Assembly (NCBI GenBank): GCA_964369775.1
Contig: CAYJHQ010000004.1
Location: 1-64,000, forward strand
Direction of reading: 5' to 3'
Origin: CAUPWF01 sp964369775
GTDB lineage: Bacteria > Bacillota > Clostridia > Lachnospirales > Lachnospiraceae
DNA: 64,000 nucleotides
Shown piece after piece: positions 1 through 10,729 of this stretch. How positions within the stretch are numbered: position 1 is the stretch's first letter; each line of letters begins with the position of its first letter. Under the pieces are notes generated by a model. It was not told the origin of the DNA and searched no databases. It saw only the letters and a list, made by a program, of their open reading frames with translations. The position numbers and the translations under genes were made by a program.

Positions 1-60
1 TTTGTTCGTTAATCATTAAATCACTAATAATCGTGCACCTCCATCGCATCAATCTAAATA

Positions 61-93
61 TACAAAAAGTGGATAGTCTAGACCATCCACTCG
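61..93 (-). terminator. Terminator downstream of glnS
   Basis: On the minus strand a stem AGTGGATGGTC / GACTATCCACT is followed by TTTTT, about 145 nt past the glnS stop. The A/T-rich stretch between it and the gene holds two more small inverted repeats (111-127 and about 168-182) and no ORF; a short 3' RNA here is possible but unsupported. Confidence 0.75.
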
Positions 94-238
94 TATCACA
101 TTAATCATACTCAGCTGTGCTGAGTTATCTATGTTATCGATATTAACCATAGTCACGTCCGTGCTAAGGTGAGAGTGGATACTCTTCTTTGTTTCATACA
201 ATATTTAATTTAACACACTTTATTTTTTCTGTCAAGCA

Positions 239-1906
239 TTATTTTGGTAATTTAAATGAACTTTTTAATGATACAATTCGATTGAACACCAATGCATCTG
301 GTTTTGAATCTTTTGCATCTATACAAAAGAACCCGCTCCTTACAAATTGATAGCTGTCATATGGATTGGCTCCATCAAAACTTGGCTCAACAAAACAATC
401 TTTTCGGATCACTAATGAATTTTCATTTAAATTCAAAGTTCCATCTTCATTATATACACCTTTTTCTTCATCGATAAGATTTTCATACAACCTCACTTCT
501 GCTTGAACTGCATACGGTGCTGGTACCCAATGAATGGTTCCTTTTACTTTTCTTCCAGTGAATCCAGACCCTGACTTTGTCTCTTTGTCATAAGTACAAT
601 GTACTACTGTCACTTTACCAGTTTCATCTTTTTCGTAACTTACGCATTTTAAGAAATATGCATGCATAAAACGCACTTCATTTCCTGGAAACAAACGAAA
701 ATACTTCTTAGGTGGTTCTTCCATAAAATCTTCTCGATCTATTAACAGTTCTCTACAAAATGGAACTTTTCGGCTTCCCAATTCAGGATTTTCCGTATTA
801 TTGATTACATCAAGATATTCCACTTCACCTTCTGGATAATTGTCTATAACCACTTTAATCGGATCCATAACGGTCATCATTCGTGCTTTCTTTAGCTTCA
901 AGTCTTCACGAATACAATACTCAAGCATTGCATAGTCTACCGAACTTTGACTTTTTGATACTCCACACAGCTCTACAAACATTTTCAAAGACTCTTTTGT
1001 AAATCCTCTTCTTCTAAGTGCTGCAATAGACACAAGACGTGGATCATCCCAACCATCTACAATGCCTTTGTCTACTAATTTTTTGATATAGCGTTTTCCT
1101 GTAACTACATTTGTCAAATATAATTTCGCAAACTCAATCTGTCTCGGCGGATTTTCAAATTCGCACTCTTTTACTACCCAATCATATAATGGTCTATGAT
1201 CTTCGAATTCTAACGTGCAGATTGAATGCGTAATCTTTTCTACTGCATCTTCAATTGGATGCGCGAAATCATACATCGGATAGATACACCAATCATTCCC
1301 AGTGTTATGATGCTCCATTCTCGCCACTCTATAAATAATCGGATCTCTCATGTTTATATTAGGAGAACTCATATCTATCTTAGCTCTTAGCACACATTTC
1401 CCATCTTCAAACTTTCCATCTCGCATCGCCGCAAATAGTTCCAAGTTTTCTTCTACACTTCTATCTCTATATGGACTGTTCTTACCTGGCTCTGTAAGTG
1501 TTCCTCTATATGCTCTCATATCTTCTGCATTCAGATCACAAACAAATGCTTTTCCCTTTTTTATCAATTTCACTGCACAGTCATACATCACATCAAAGTA
1601 ATCAGAAGCAAAGTACAAATGCTCTCCCCAGTCCGCACCTAACCATTGTATATCTTCTTTAATAGACTCTACAAACTCTACCTTTTCTTTTGTTGGATTT
1701 GTATCATCAAAGCGCATATGAAATCTTCCATTGTATTTTTCTGCCAGTCCATAATTTAGCAGTATGGATTTAGCGTGGCCGATGTGCAAGTATCCATTTG
1801 GTTCTGGTGGAAATCTTGTGCACACAGTATCGTATACTCCTTGTGCCAAATCTTTATCTATTTCTTGCTCTATAAAATTTTTAGAGACTACTTCTTTTTC
1901 TTCCAT
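239..1906 (-). CDS. glnS: Glutaminyl-tRNA synthetase
   Basis: Charges tRNA-Gln with glutamine using ATP in the cytoplasm. The 555-aa protein has the class I HIGH signature (PNGYLHIGHAKS) near residue 40, the GlnRS sequence GWDDPRL followed by ALRRRGFTKES, and a C-terminal anticodon-binding beta-barrel region; length fits bacterial GlnRS. The usual MSKRK form of the KMSKS loop is replaced by VTGKRYIKK, an unusual version. An AGGAGG lies just upstream of the ATG. The gene is single, with its own terminator and a divergent neighbour. GlnRS in a clostridium implies direct Gln-tRNA charging in addition to, or instead of, the GatCAB route. Confidence 0.95.
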   Translation of the reverse strand: MEEKEVVSKNFIEQEIDKDLAQGVYDTVCTRFPPEPNGYLHIGHAKSILLNYGLAEKYNGRFHMRFDDTNPTKEKVEFVESIKEDIQWLGADWGEHLYFASDYFDVMYDCAVKLIKKGKAFVCDLNAEDMRAYRGTLTEPGKNSPYRDRSVEENLELFAAMRDGKFEDGKCVLRAKIDMSSPNINMRDPIIYRVARMEHHNTGNDWCIYPMYDFAHPIEDAVEKITHSICTLEFEDHRPLYDWVVKECEFENPPRQIEFAKLYLTNVVTGKRYIKKLVDKGIVDGWDDPRLVSIAALRRRGFTKESLKMFVELCGVSKSQSSVDYAMLEYCIREDLKLKKARMMTVMDPIKVVIDNYPEGEVEYLDVINNTENPELGSRKVPFCRELLIDREDFMEEPPKKYFRLFPGNEVRFMHAYFLKCVSYEKDETGKVTVVHCTYDKETKSGSGFTGRKVKGTIHWVPAPYAVQAEVRLYENLIDEEKGVYNEDGTLNLNENSLVIRKDCFVEPSFDGANPYDSYQFVRSGFFCIDAKDSKPDALVFNRIVSLKSSFKLPK

Positions 1907-2031
1907 AAGTAGTGGTTCCTCCTAATAGTCATTTGCACATGATTCTATCACAATTCGGCATATATCGCAATCATTTGTAATCTATTTCTTTGAATTTCTT
2001 TTAGGTTCTCTCTGATTCTTTAGTAATCCAC

Positions 2032-2060
2032 TTGTCACAATGACAGCAATTTGATACAAT
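2032..2060 (+). promoter_or_regulatory. Sigma-A type promoter for the DHH gene
   Basis: TTGTCA (2032-2037) and TACAAT (2055-2060) are separated by 17 bp, about 65 nt upstream of the start codon. Confidence 0.6.
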
Positions 2061-2124
2061 ATCTTTATAAATGAAACGTTATATAATTACTGTATTTTAG
2101 TTGACCAAAGGAGGAAACTAGTTT

Positions 2125-3036
2125 ATGAGATTAATTACGCGCTCGGATTTTGACGGACTTGCATGCGGAGCCTTGTTAAAAGAAGCAGGAATCATTGACA
2201 ACTGGAAATTTGTTCACCCAAAAGATTTACAAGATGGGTTAATCGAAATCGGATCTGATGACTGTCTTGCAAATGTCCCTTTTGTACCAGGATGTGGTTT
2301 ATGGTTTGATCACCACTCAAGTGAACATGAAAGAAATGAATTAGAAGGAAAATTTGAAGGCGAAAGCCGACTTGCACCATCTTGCGCTCGCATTATCTAT
2401 GAATATTATGGTGGTGCTAGTAAGTTCCCTAATTTAGAACCCATGATGGCTGCAGTTGATAAAGTCGACTCTGCCAACCTAACAATTGATGAAATTCAAA
2501 AACCTGAAGGTTGGGTACTATTAGGATTTTTAATGGATCCAAGAACTGGTCTTGGACGTTGGCGTGAATTCACAATACCGAACTACGCACTTATGGAAAA
2601 ATTAATTGATTGTTGTATCACAATGACAATTGAGGAAATCATGGAACTTTCTGATATCAAAGAGCGTGTTGCTATTTACTGGGAGCAAAACGAAAAGTTT
2701 ATCGATATGGTACAAAAATACACTCGCATTGAAGGCGATGTTATTATCAGTGACTTACGAGGTGTTGATCCAATCTACACCGGAAATCGCTTCTTGATTT
2801 ACAGCTTATATCCAGAACAAAACATTTCTGCGTGGATTGTTAGCGGTCGTGGCGGTCAAGGATGTAGTTGTGCTGTTGGGTATTCCGTTTTAAATCGCTC
2901 TGCTACTATCAATGTTGGTAGCCTACTTCTCAAGTATGGTGGTGGCGGCCACAAAGCTGTTGGAACTTGTCAATTTGATAACGAAACTATGGACACACAG
3001 ATTGCTTCCCTACTAAACGAATTAATCAAAGCATAA
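2125..3036 (+). CDS. DHH-family phosphoesterase (exopolyphosphatase/nanoRNase-like)
   Basis: A 303-aa member of the DHH phosphoesterase superfamily, metal-dependent enzymes that cleave phosphodiester or phosphoanhydride bonds in oligonucleotides or polyphosphate. The metal-binding motifs are visible: DFDG at residues 8-11, WFDHHSS near residue 60, and the C-terminal DHHA1 substrate loop GGGGHKAVGTC near residue 275. An AAAGGAGGAAA ribosome site precedes the ATG. It is monocistronic, with its own promoter and terminator. The exact substrate cannot be read from sequence; family members include NrnA, cyclic-dinucleotide phosphodiesterases and PPX-like enzymes. Confidence 0.85.
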   Translation: MRLITRSDFDGLACGALLKEAGIIDNWKFVHPKDLQDGLIEIGSDDCLANVPFVPGCGLWFDHHSSEHERNELEGKFEGESRLAPSCARIIYEYYGGASKFPNLEPMMAAVDKVDSANLTIDEIQKPEGWVLLGFLMDPRTGLGRWREFTIPNYALMEKLIDCCITMTIEEIMELSDIKERVAIYWEQNEKFIDMVQKYTRIEGDVIISDLRGVDPIYTGNRFLIYSLYPEQNISAWIVSGRGGQGCSCAVGYSVLNRSATINVGSLLLKYGGGGHKAVGTCQFDNETMDTQIASLLNELIKA

Positions 3037-3050
3037 TATTTCACTATAGT

Positions 3051-3078
3051 GATAGCCTAGGAATTTTCCTAGGCTATC
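3051..3078. terminator. Bidirectional terminator
   Basis: A 12-bp stem, GATAGCCTAGGA / TCCTAGGCTATC, with a TTTT loop lies between the convergent DHH gene and surface-protein gene; T-rich sequence follows on the plus side. Confidence 0.75.
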
Positions 3079-3089
3079 TTTATAGACTC

Positions 3090-6000
3090 TTAAGCACGTC
3101 CTTGAATCTTTTCATTATCTTCACTTATTTTCTTTTTCATAAGAAACGCTACAATAATTTGAATAACCACTACTACAGTAAATATTACACTGTATTTATC
3201 AAAAATTGTCATTGGCTGTGAAAAATCTTGTGTTATTAAAAGGAAGATAATATCTGCTATTGTTATTAAGAAAAGTAATCCTGTTGTAAAAATTCTTCTC
3301 TTTCTCTTTTCTTCTGGATCTTCTTCATTCTCTTGCGATTCTTCTTCCTCTTTCTTTGGTCGAATAACTAGATACCCTAGCGCTATAAGCCCAGTGATAA
3401 CTGTCATAATCAAATCAAACAAACTCCATGATCCTGCAACTTCTGTAAAGCTTGTCATCGATAATGGCACTCCGCCATCTACAAGCATAACTGCTTCATA
3501 AGTAGCGTCTTCATAGGCGATAGTTACCGTATATTCCCCGTCTGGAAGAGTAGCAATATATTCAGGACTAATCGAAATATTGTTATCATTATCTATTGAG
3601 TATTGGTTATCATCAAGTTCATTACCATTAACTCGCACACTTGTTGGCATTTCATCTGGCACAAGCGCTTCAATAACAATATCTTCTTCCCCAACACCAT
3701 TGTCTGCATCTGTTTCCTCTTCCTCTGCTTCCTCTTCTGGCGCTTCTTCTGCCAAATCTTCTTCTAATAAATCTTCTTCTGGTGTTTCAGGAGTCACTGG
3801 AGGATCTGTTGTTACTGGCGGGGCTGTTGTTGCTGGTGGATCTNNNNNNNNNNNNNNNNNNNNNNNNNNNNNNNNNNNNNNNNNNNNNNNNNNNNNNNNN
3901 NNNNNNNNNNNNNNNNNNNNNNNNNNNNNNNNNNNNNNNNNNNGGTGTTACTGGTGGATCTGGTGTTACTGGTGGATCTGGTGTTACTGGTGGATCTGGT
4001 GTTACTGGTGGATCTGTTGTTACTGGTGGATCTGGTGTTACTGGTAGATCTGGTGTTACTGGTGGATCTGGTGTTACAGTTATTACTTCTTCCCACTTAG
4101 CTGTCAGTATAACCTTTCCAGTACTACTATCTACTGATTGTTCATACCCTTTAAAAACAAAACCTTCTTGCGTTGGGTCTGTAATAACTGTATCTTTTTT
4201 GATAGTAATATTTCCGTCAAATGCACCCGTTCCTCCTGTATTGTCCACAATAATCTCATCTCCATCTTTCACTGTAAAAGATTGGTCTGTCAAATCATCA
4301 CTTCCTGAACTAGCAGGTCCTTTAAAATCTACTGTATGTAACTTTGTAAACCCGTATGTGAACGTCTTCGTTTCATCCCCATACACCCCATACGTATAAC
4401 TAGTAGCTGGTTCCACACCAATCCATGCTCCATCTACATACCCCTCATTTGCTTTCATGTTTTGTGGGATGCTCAATTCTGCTGTTGCATCTTCATCATT
4501 ACTCAGAATACCTCCCTTTTTAAAGGTCAATATCTCAGTGATAGTACTCCTTCCTCCTGTCTCCCAAGTACCATTAGTAATCTCAAACGTAGCCAATCTT
4601 TGATAAATATCTGGTATTTTATCACCTATATTTCCCGAATCATCTTTACCTATCTTATCTTCAATCCACTGTGCTACAAAAGTTTTTGAATCACTCTTAT
4701 ATATGTACCCATTAAAGATGTACCCTGATTTCGTTGGATCATTGATTATACTATCATTTTTTACAATAACTTTACCACCTTCATCCTCTACATTGCCTAT
4801 ACTTCCCCCTACTGTATAGGTTCCTGATCCGCCATCGTTATCTATAGTTATCTCCGTGTTTACAGGTAATTCCACAACTGAATCTTCATAGCTATTGGGT
4901 TTATCATCTGTATTCTTTGAAAAACTCACATAAACTGGATTCGTTTCCGATGACCCATCTGGTATAGGTTCAAATGCTACGCTAATATTCATATCATTAG
5001 CACCCATAATAAAATAAAATGTATTGCGCCCTGTACGCGTTGCAAGTGTTTCAGCGGTCGATGAACCTTCCGTAGATTTTAGAGACCCTGGTTTGTACTG
5101 ATAATTCTCTGCTGGGACAGTTGTAACAATAATCACCTCCCTATATTCCGCCACAATTCTGTCTATTTTTACTGTTCCTACCACATTCGTAGAATCTTTG
5201 ACCACGGCTATATACGGATCATCTGTAGGTGTCATGCTACTTCTCCATCCTACTTTAAATTCCGTATTTGCTGGTGTTTGTTCTATAATACTACAATTAA
5301 TAGCTATATTCTCTAAAAGACTATTAGGAATTGAGTATTTCTCTGATTCGCTCCATTCAGAATCTACCGTTGCTTTATATGTATAACTAGGTAACCACGA
5401 ACCAAGAGCAGTAGTTGTAAACGCCTTATTATTAGCTTCTTCCCATTTAACAGGCACATCAATATAGCTATACTCATAATCACTCACTGTTTCCGAAGAT
5501 GCTTTTGCTGTGATCGATAATTGACTTAAAAAATTTGAACCTTTACTTTCTTCTGTATCGCCGTTTGTTTCATCTTCCTTACTTCCTACAGATGATTCAT
5601 CAGAACTTTTTTTCGTGCTTTCCTCAGTTTTCTCTTCATCTCCAGAATCCGTTCCACTAGTTCCGTCATTTGTATTCTCTTCGCTAGTATTGTTTTCGCT
5701 ACCGTTAGAATCTCCTGATTGTTCTTCATCACTAGTAGTATCACCTGTTGAGTTATCTTGATTTTGCTTTCCATCTGCTGTTTCATCATTATTTCCAACA
5801 GAACTGCCCTCTTCTTTTTCCTTACCCTCTTCTGAGGATTCATCCGTTACATCATCTGTACTTGTTTCTTTCGTATTATCATCTTTGACCGGTGCTGATT
5901 CGCCTGGTGCATCCATCATCATAGGCATAACTGGACTAGACTCACCCTCCTCAGAAGCCTCAGATGCTCCACTTCCAACTGGTGTCCTCACTAATGCACG

Positions 6001-6198
6001 TAATGTTTCGGGTAAGTACGGCTCCCCTTCGCTATTAACAATAAAATACTGTTTTGCAGTCTCTTCTTCTAGATAAAATTCTACAATTTCAGCCTTGCCA
6101 CTTGCCAGTGCACTCGTCTCACTCTCTCTTGGAATTATTACCATTTGCAATAACAATGCAAATATCAAACATATGACTAATTTTCTTTTGTGCTTCAC
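3090..6198 (-). CDS. Secreted, membrane-anchored surface protein (interrupted by assembly gap)
   Basis: Opens with a GTG start and a signal peptide (about residues 1-33), then an acidic Ser/Thr/Glu-rich linker, a long beta-rich ectodomain with InlB/MucBP-like 'SGYIFNGY...' repeats, and a Pro-rich stalk of PVTPDP repeats. After the 100-N gap the same Pro-Val-Thr register continues (DPPVTPETPEED), so the two apparent ORFs at 3090-3797 and 3787-6198 are one gene split by a gap of unknown true length. The C-terminus has a domain ending in GVPLSM, a first helix (GSWSLFDLIM...), a Lys/Glu-rich loop, and two more helices. That C-terminus is clearly paralogous to the 3,528-aa protein at 10730-21316. 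No LPXTG is seen. The ligand is unknown; adhesion or matrix function is inference. Confidence 0.8.
3844..3943. other. Assembly gap (100 N)
   Basis: Exactly 100 Ns fall inside the tandem PVTPDP-coding repeat. This is a placeholder where an 18-bp repeat probably collapsed; true length is unknown and the reading frame across it is artificial. Confidence 0.98.
3944..4081 (-). repeat. 18-bp tandem repeat coding PVTPDP stalk
   Basis: About seven copies of plus-strand GGTGTTACTGGTGGATCT with single-base variants encode (P)VTPDP; more copies lie on the other side of the gap (3797-3843, more diverged). Confidence 0.92.
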
Positions 6199-6317
6199 TT
6201 ACATTCATCCTTTCAGTAATGATTTTTATTCTTTTTATTCAATTTAATACCAATTATACCGTTCTCATGATACCACTTGCACACATAAATTACAAGAATA
6301 TCCCTATTAAATCCTTA

Positions 6318-9300
6318 TTAATTCAATACTATAAAGATAGATAGCATTTTTAATATATATCTTAGGCTATTGATTTCTTTTTCTGTCCAAACTCGTTTTT
6401 CTTTACAATCATCTAGTCCCAGACATATGCGAGTGTACGCTTCCTTAGTATCTTTTATATGTAGTAATAGAAGTGATTTCACATCACCACTTACCATCAA
6501 ATACTTTGAGCTATCTAGCTGTAATTGACTTTCATCATCGCAGAAAAATATCCCTTTTTCCTCTAACTCTTCAACAAACTCACATAAAACGTCTTTAGGA
6601 ACATCCTGAAGTTCATTTTTTTGTGACTGTACACTATCCTCGTGCCATTCGTAAATCTCACTATACGTTTCACCCTTATCAAAACTTTCGAATATATAGC
6701 AACGACTAACTTTCAACTGTCTACCTATATATTCTAAAATAGTATCTAGAGAAATATCTTTTGTTTTCATTTCATAGAGAAGTTCAAATACTTCTGATAC
6801 TAGTTTTGTATTAAAATACGCATCAGAACCCCTGCTTACATTTTCTAAAAGAGTTAGATTTCTCATGGTTCCTTCTGATATTTCTTCTGAATAAAATGTG
6901 TAACGGTCCTTTCCAGCTAACTTGGATTGATATAAGGCTTTATCTGCTGCATCAAACAATTCACTATATACTGTCCCATTTTCTGGATATACAGAAATCC
7001 CAACACTTCCCGAAACTTTATACTCTTTTGATTCTCCTGTATATTTATTTTTAAAAGCTGCCGCTATAGCTTTTGCTTTATTCTCTATCACATCCAAATT
7101 CCCGATGTTTTTTAGAAATACAACAAACTCATCTCCACCAATTCTACCTATAATATCTCCTTCTCTAAAATGTTCATGTAGATTTCGCGCCACTTCACGA
7201 AGCACATTGTCTCCAAAAGCATGTCCTAAGCTGTCATTAACGGATTTGAAATCATCGATATCTACTACGAATAACGCATGTGACTCTTGACTATTTTCTT
7301 CTAATATCGTTTTAATCAAAGTTTCTGTAGAAATTTTATTGTAACAATTAGTTAACAAATCCTTTGTTGCTTGCTCTTCTAGTAATTTCCGATCCGTGAT
7401 ATCGTAAATCTTACCAACAGAAAATACTGGTTCCCCTAATTCGTTTTGAATGTTGGTGAACTCGAAAACGCAATATCTAAATCCACCCTCTGGTAAATTT
7501 AGTCTAATCTCAAAAATTTCTTCTCTTCCTTGGTTCATCGCATCTACAAATTGATAGAATAACTCTATATCATCCTGGTATACAACAAGTGAAACAAATT
7601 CTTTATTTGGGAATGAGTGACTACCTTTAAGTTGTTCCAGTGTAGTGTTCCCACCACCTAGAAATTGTATTGTAGATTTTAAAGTATCATATTTAAAAAA
7701 GCATTCATCTGTTAATCCCGTAATTTCATTAATTAATGCTTTATCTGTCAATCTGTTCAAGAGAAATCCATTTGTTTCGTTCTCTCGCTTTGTTTCATAG
7801 TCAGCTAGTTCTTCTCGCAAATCATGGATAACACTGATGTACAACTCTTCACCGTTATCATCTAACAAATGTAGCTTTTCGATTGTAACTTCACATGGAA
7901 TTTCTTCTCCCATAAGATTTCTATGTACCCACATAAATTTGATGTGACCATTCTTCTTTGCCGCATCTATATTTTCAAGCGCTTGTATTTTCGAGACTGC
8001 TCCACTTGGCTGCATTGTTGGAGATAGCGCAAAAAAATCTTCTCCCATCATAATCTGATCGTCCATTCCGAACAATTCAAGGGCCACTGTATTGTACTTT
8101 AATTCGTTAAGACTATGTGTAAAAATAGTCGTTGGAACCCTCACAGCATTTAAAACGTTTAATGCCATCTCAAGTTTTTGATTCTCTATTACTAGTGGAT
8201 TCGAGGTACTAATCACTGTTTTATGAAGAATTGATAAGTATTCTGGCATCATACCTCGATACTTTTCTTCGAATTCTAAAATAGACATAGGCTTCGCATA
8301 GTAGTATCCTTGCACTGCGTCACAGCCTATCTGCTTTAGAAATTTCACTTGTGTTTTTTCTTCAATTCCCTCTGCAACCACGTACATGTTTAGACTCTGA
8401 GCTAGTTTAATAATCCCATCTACAACCAAATCTCCCCTTACCAAATCTTTGTTATTTATAAAGAAGCTTCTATCTAACTTTAATGTATCGGCCCTCAAGT
8501 TTTTCAATAACCCAAGCGATGAATATCCCGAACCAAAATCATCTATAGAAATTCTGAAACCAAATTTATCTAACTCTGCAAAGAGGTACTCTATCACTTC
8601 TTCATTTTCAATCATTGCTGATTCTGTCAACTCCATCTCAATATATTGATGTGGAATCTCATATCTATCTACTATTTCAGCAAACTCTTGTACAAAAGAA
8701 GGGTTATTAAGGTTTAAACGTGAACAATTAACCGATATCGGAATATGCCCAAACCCTGTATCTCTCCACTTTTTAATTACTGCACATGTCGCCTCTAGCA
8801 TATAGGCATCCATTTCCACAATAAATCCATTTTTTTCAAATAACGGTATGAATTTATCTGGAAATATGCAATTTCCATTTGGTTCAACCCATCTAACTAA
8901 AGCCTCAGCGCCAACTATACTATTATCTACCACACTAAATTTCGGCTGCAGATACAATTGGAATTCATCGTTATCTAAAGCCGTCTTCATTTTATTAGTT
9001 ATCTCTGCTATTTCAACTATTTCTTGCTTGTAAGAGTCATTATAATCATAAATTATGAGACCCTTTCTATCTTTAGAAATTCTATGAGCCATATTAACTT
9101 TAGTTACAATATCATCTACATCTATCTCACCTTTAGCTATATGATAACGTCCATATTTAAACGAGATCCTATAGTCACCCAGTTCTGGGATTAATTCTTT
9201 ATAATATGATTCATAGGTATTCGTACGCTTTTCCATATCATCTAGAAACCCATTTCCAGAAAAAAGTAAAAATTCATCTACTCCAATTCTGGCTATCATA

Positions 9301-10445
9301 AGGGTTGGTTCATCTACTGTTTCTCTAATTGTTTTAAAAGCTCGCAGTACCCGATTTCCAATATCAAAGCCAAACATTTCATTTACAGCTTTAAAATTTT
9401 CTACATCTATTTTAATTACAGAATATTTTTTATCCTTATTTTTTTCTAGTATGGCCCTCATATCTTTTTTTATCTTTGTCAGGTTAGGAAGTTTTGTTAA
9501 TGGATCATAATATGCACTCTTTTCTATTGATTTCAATGATGATATCTTTGAATAGCCTGCATAAGCAGTAAATAGAATCAATAAGAAAACAACAATCATA
9601 CTAACAACAATAATCAGATTTATACTCGTTCTTAGTTCTTGATTAATCGCATCGCTACTTACGGTGACCACTACACTCCACGTAGTCGCTTCCACCGGAC
9701 TATAAACCGCTATCTGTTCTATTGAATCTACTTGAAAGTAAAGATTTCCACTTTTTTCATCTGCAAGATCATTCTTTATCTCACCCATTATTGGACTTGT
9801 ATAAAGATCCATTGCTAAATCTTCTGTACCTTTACTCGATGTATTGTAAACCATATCTCCGTTCGAATCTACAATAAATGCATATCCGTTCCCAGATATA
9901 ATTCCTTCTATATCTTCATATACCTCCTCTAGTGAATATTCAGCAAAAAGCACTGCTTCGACTTCATCTTCATTCATAATCGGAACAGCTATATTCATAA
10001 TACTTTGTCCACTATCAGCTGATATTAAAGGTGCTTCTATTAAAGATTCATTTTGTAATGCAGAATTAAAGGTTTCGTTATTCTCAAAATCCACCCTACC
10101 ATTTTTCACTGAAATACCAATACCATCTAGGCTAATATAGTATATGTTCTCAAATTCGGAAACTTGTGATTGTTTTTCAAAATAAGCGACAGCTGTTTCG
10201 CTCGTAATATTTGTTTCCTCTATATTGTCAGCCAACAGAAACAAATCATCCTTGCTCTCATCAATTTCATCCGCTAAACGCATTTGAATTCTTTCACTAA
10301 TTTCCTCCACTTCAGTTCTAGCTGAGTTATATATCTCTTCATCAATAACCAAGTTGTACCACGAAATTGTCGTTACAAACCCAACTATAATCAATATTGA
10401 GACTATAAGCAACCATTTATCTAATCTGAAATTTCTTGTATCCAT
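6318..10445 (-). CDS. Membrane Cache-GGDEF-EAL-PAS-GGDEF c-di-GMP turnover protein
   Basis: A 1,375-aa receptor enzyme for cyclic-di-GMP. An N-terminal helix (about 10-33) and a second helix (about 275-298) bracket an extracellular double-Cache-like sensor. A degenerate GGDEF (RIGVDEFLLF) comes next, followed by an EAL phosphodiesterase domain with catalytic features (GAEALVRW, ELTESAM, IDDFGSGYSSLG, VVAEGIE). Then come a PAS-like region, an intact GGDEF cyclase (GRIGGDEFVVF) and a C-terminal GAF-like segment. It can in principle both make and destroy c-di-GMP. It sits between two giant surface-protein genes, so c-di-GMP control of surface adhesion is a reasonable inference but is not shown by any riboswitch I could find. 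Confidence 0.92.
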   Translation of the reverse strand: MDTRNFRLDKWLLIVSILIIVGFVTTISWYNLVIDEEIYNSARTEVEEISERIQMRLADEIDESKDDLFLLADNIEETNITSETAVAYFEKQSQVSEFENIYYISLDGIGISVKNGRVDFENNETFNSALQNESLIEAPLISADSGQSIMNIAVPIMNEDEVEAVLFAEYSLEEVYEDIEGIISGNGYAFIVDSNGDMVYNTSSKGTEDLAMDLYTSPIMGEIKNDLADEKSGNLYFQVDSIEQIAVYSPVEATTWSVVVTVSSDAINQELRTSINLIIVVSMIVVFLLILFTAYAGYSKISSLKSIEKSAYYDPLTKLPNLTKIKKDMRAILEKNKDKKYSVIKIDVENFKAVNEMFGFDIGNRVLRAFKTIRETVDEPTLMIARIGVDEFLLFSGNGFLDDMEKRTNTYESYYKELIPELGDYRISFKYGRYHIAKGEIDVDDIVTKVNMAHRISKDRKGLIIYDYNDSYKQEIVEIAEITNKMKTALDNDEFQLYLQPKFSVVDNSIVGAEALVRWVEPNGNCIFPDKFIPLFEKNGFIVEMDAYMLEATCAVIKKWRDTGFGHIPISVNCSRLNLNNPSFVQEFAEIVDRYEIPHQYIEMELTESAMIENEEVIEYLFAELDKFGFRISIDDFGSGYSSLGLLKNLRADTLKLDRSFFINNKDLVRGDLVVDGIIKLAQSLNMYVVAEGIEEKTQVKFLKQIGCDAVQGYYYAKPMSILEFEEKYRGMMPEYLSILHKTVISTSNPLVIENQKLEMALNVLNAVRVPTTIFTHSLNELKYNTVALELFGMDDQIMMGEDFFALSPTMQPSGAVSKIQALENIDAAKKNGHIKFMWVHRNLMGEEIPCEVTIEKLHLLDDNGEELYISVIHDLREELADYETKRENETNGFLLNRLTDKALINEITGLTDECFFKYDTLKSTIQFLGGGNTTLEQLKGSHSFPNKEFVSLVVYQDDIELFYQFVDAMNQGREEIFEIRLNLPEGGFRYCVFEFTNIQNELGEPVFSVGKIYDITDRKLLEEQATKDLLTNCYNKISTETLIKTILEENSQESHALFVVDIDDFKSVNDSLGHAFGDNVLREVARNLHEHFREGDIIGRIGGDEFVVFLKNIGNLDVIENKAKAIAAAFKNKYTGESKEYKVSGSVGISVYPENGTVYSELFDAADKALYQSKLAGKDRYTFYSEEISEGTMRNLTLLENVSRGSDAYFNTKLVSEVFELLYEMKTKDISLDTILEYIGRQLKVSRCYIFESFDKGETYSEIYEWHEDSVQSQKNELQDVPKDVLCEFVEELEEKGIFFCDDESQLQLDSSKYLMVSGDVKSLLLLHIKDTKEAYTRICLGLDDCKEKRVWTEKEINSLRYILKMLSIFIVLN

Positions 10446-10664
10446 CTTTTAAACCTTTTCTTTCTAAAATATCATCATTCGTTTTATTAAGCATATCGCA
10501 AAACACGAAAATTCAAAACATACGTATCCACTATAATGTGTTATATCATTGTTCATTATACCACAAAACATAGTAGTAGAGGGATTTTTTTCCTTCGTCA
10601 GTATCCTTAATTTTTATAGAAGAAATAAGTATTTTTCAACCGATTCAACTAAATATACTAATAT

Positions 10665-10723
10665 AAAAAAGAGATACGAACCTAAAATCACAATGTAGTG
10701 ACCCCAATTCGCATCTCTTTTTT
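10665..10723 (-). terminator. Terminator of the 3,528-aa surface gene
   Basis: A stem GAGATGCGAATT / GGTTCGTATCTC with an internal AT-rich loop is followed by TTTTTT on the minus strand. Confidence 0.75.
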
Positions 10724-10729
10724 GTTTTA

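Noticed and set aside
3580..4399. Plus-strand ORFs across the gap (CYWWIW or GVTGGS repeats)
   Set aside because: They are reverse-strand readings of the Pro-rich stalk repeat.
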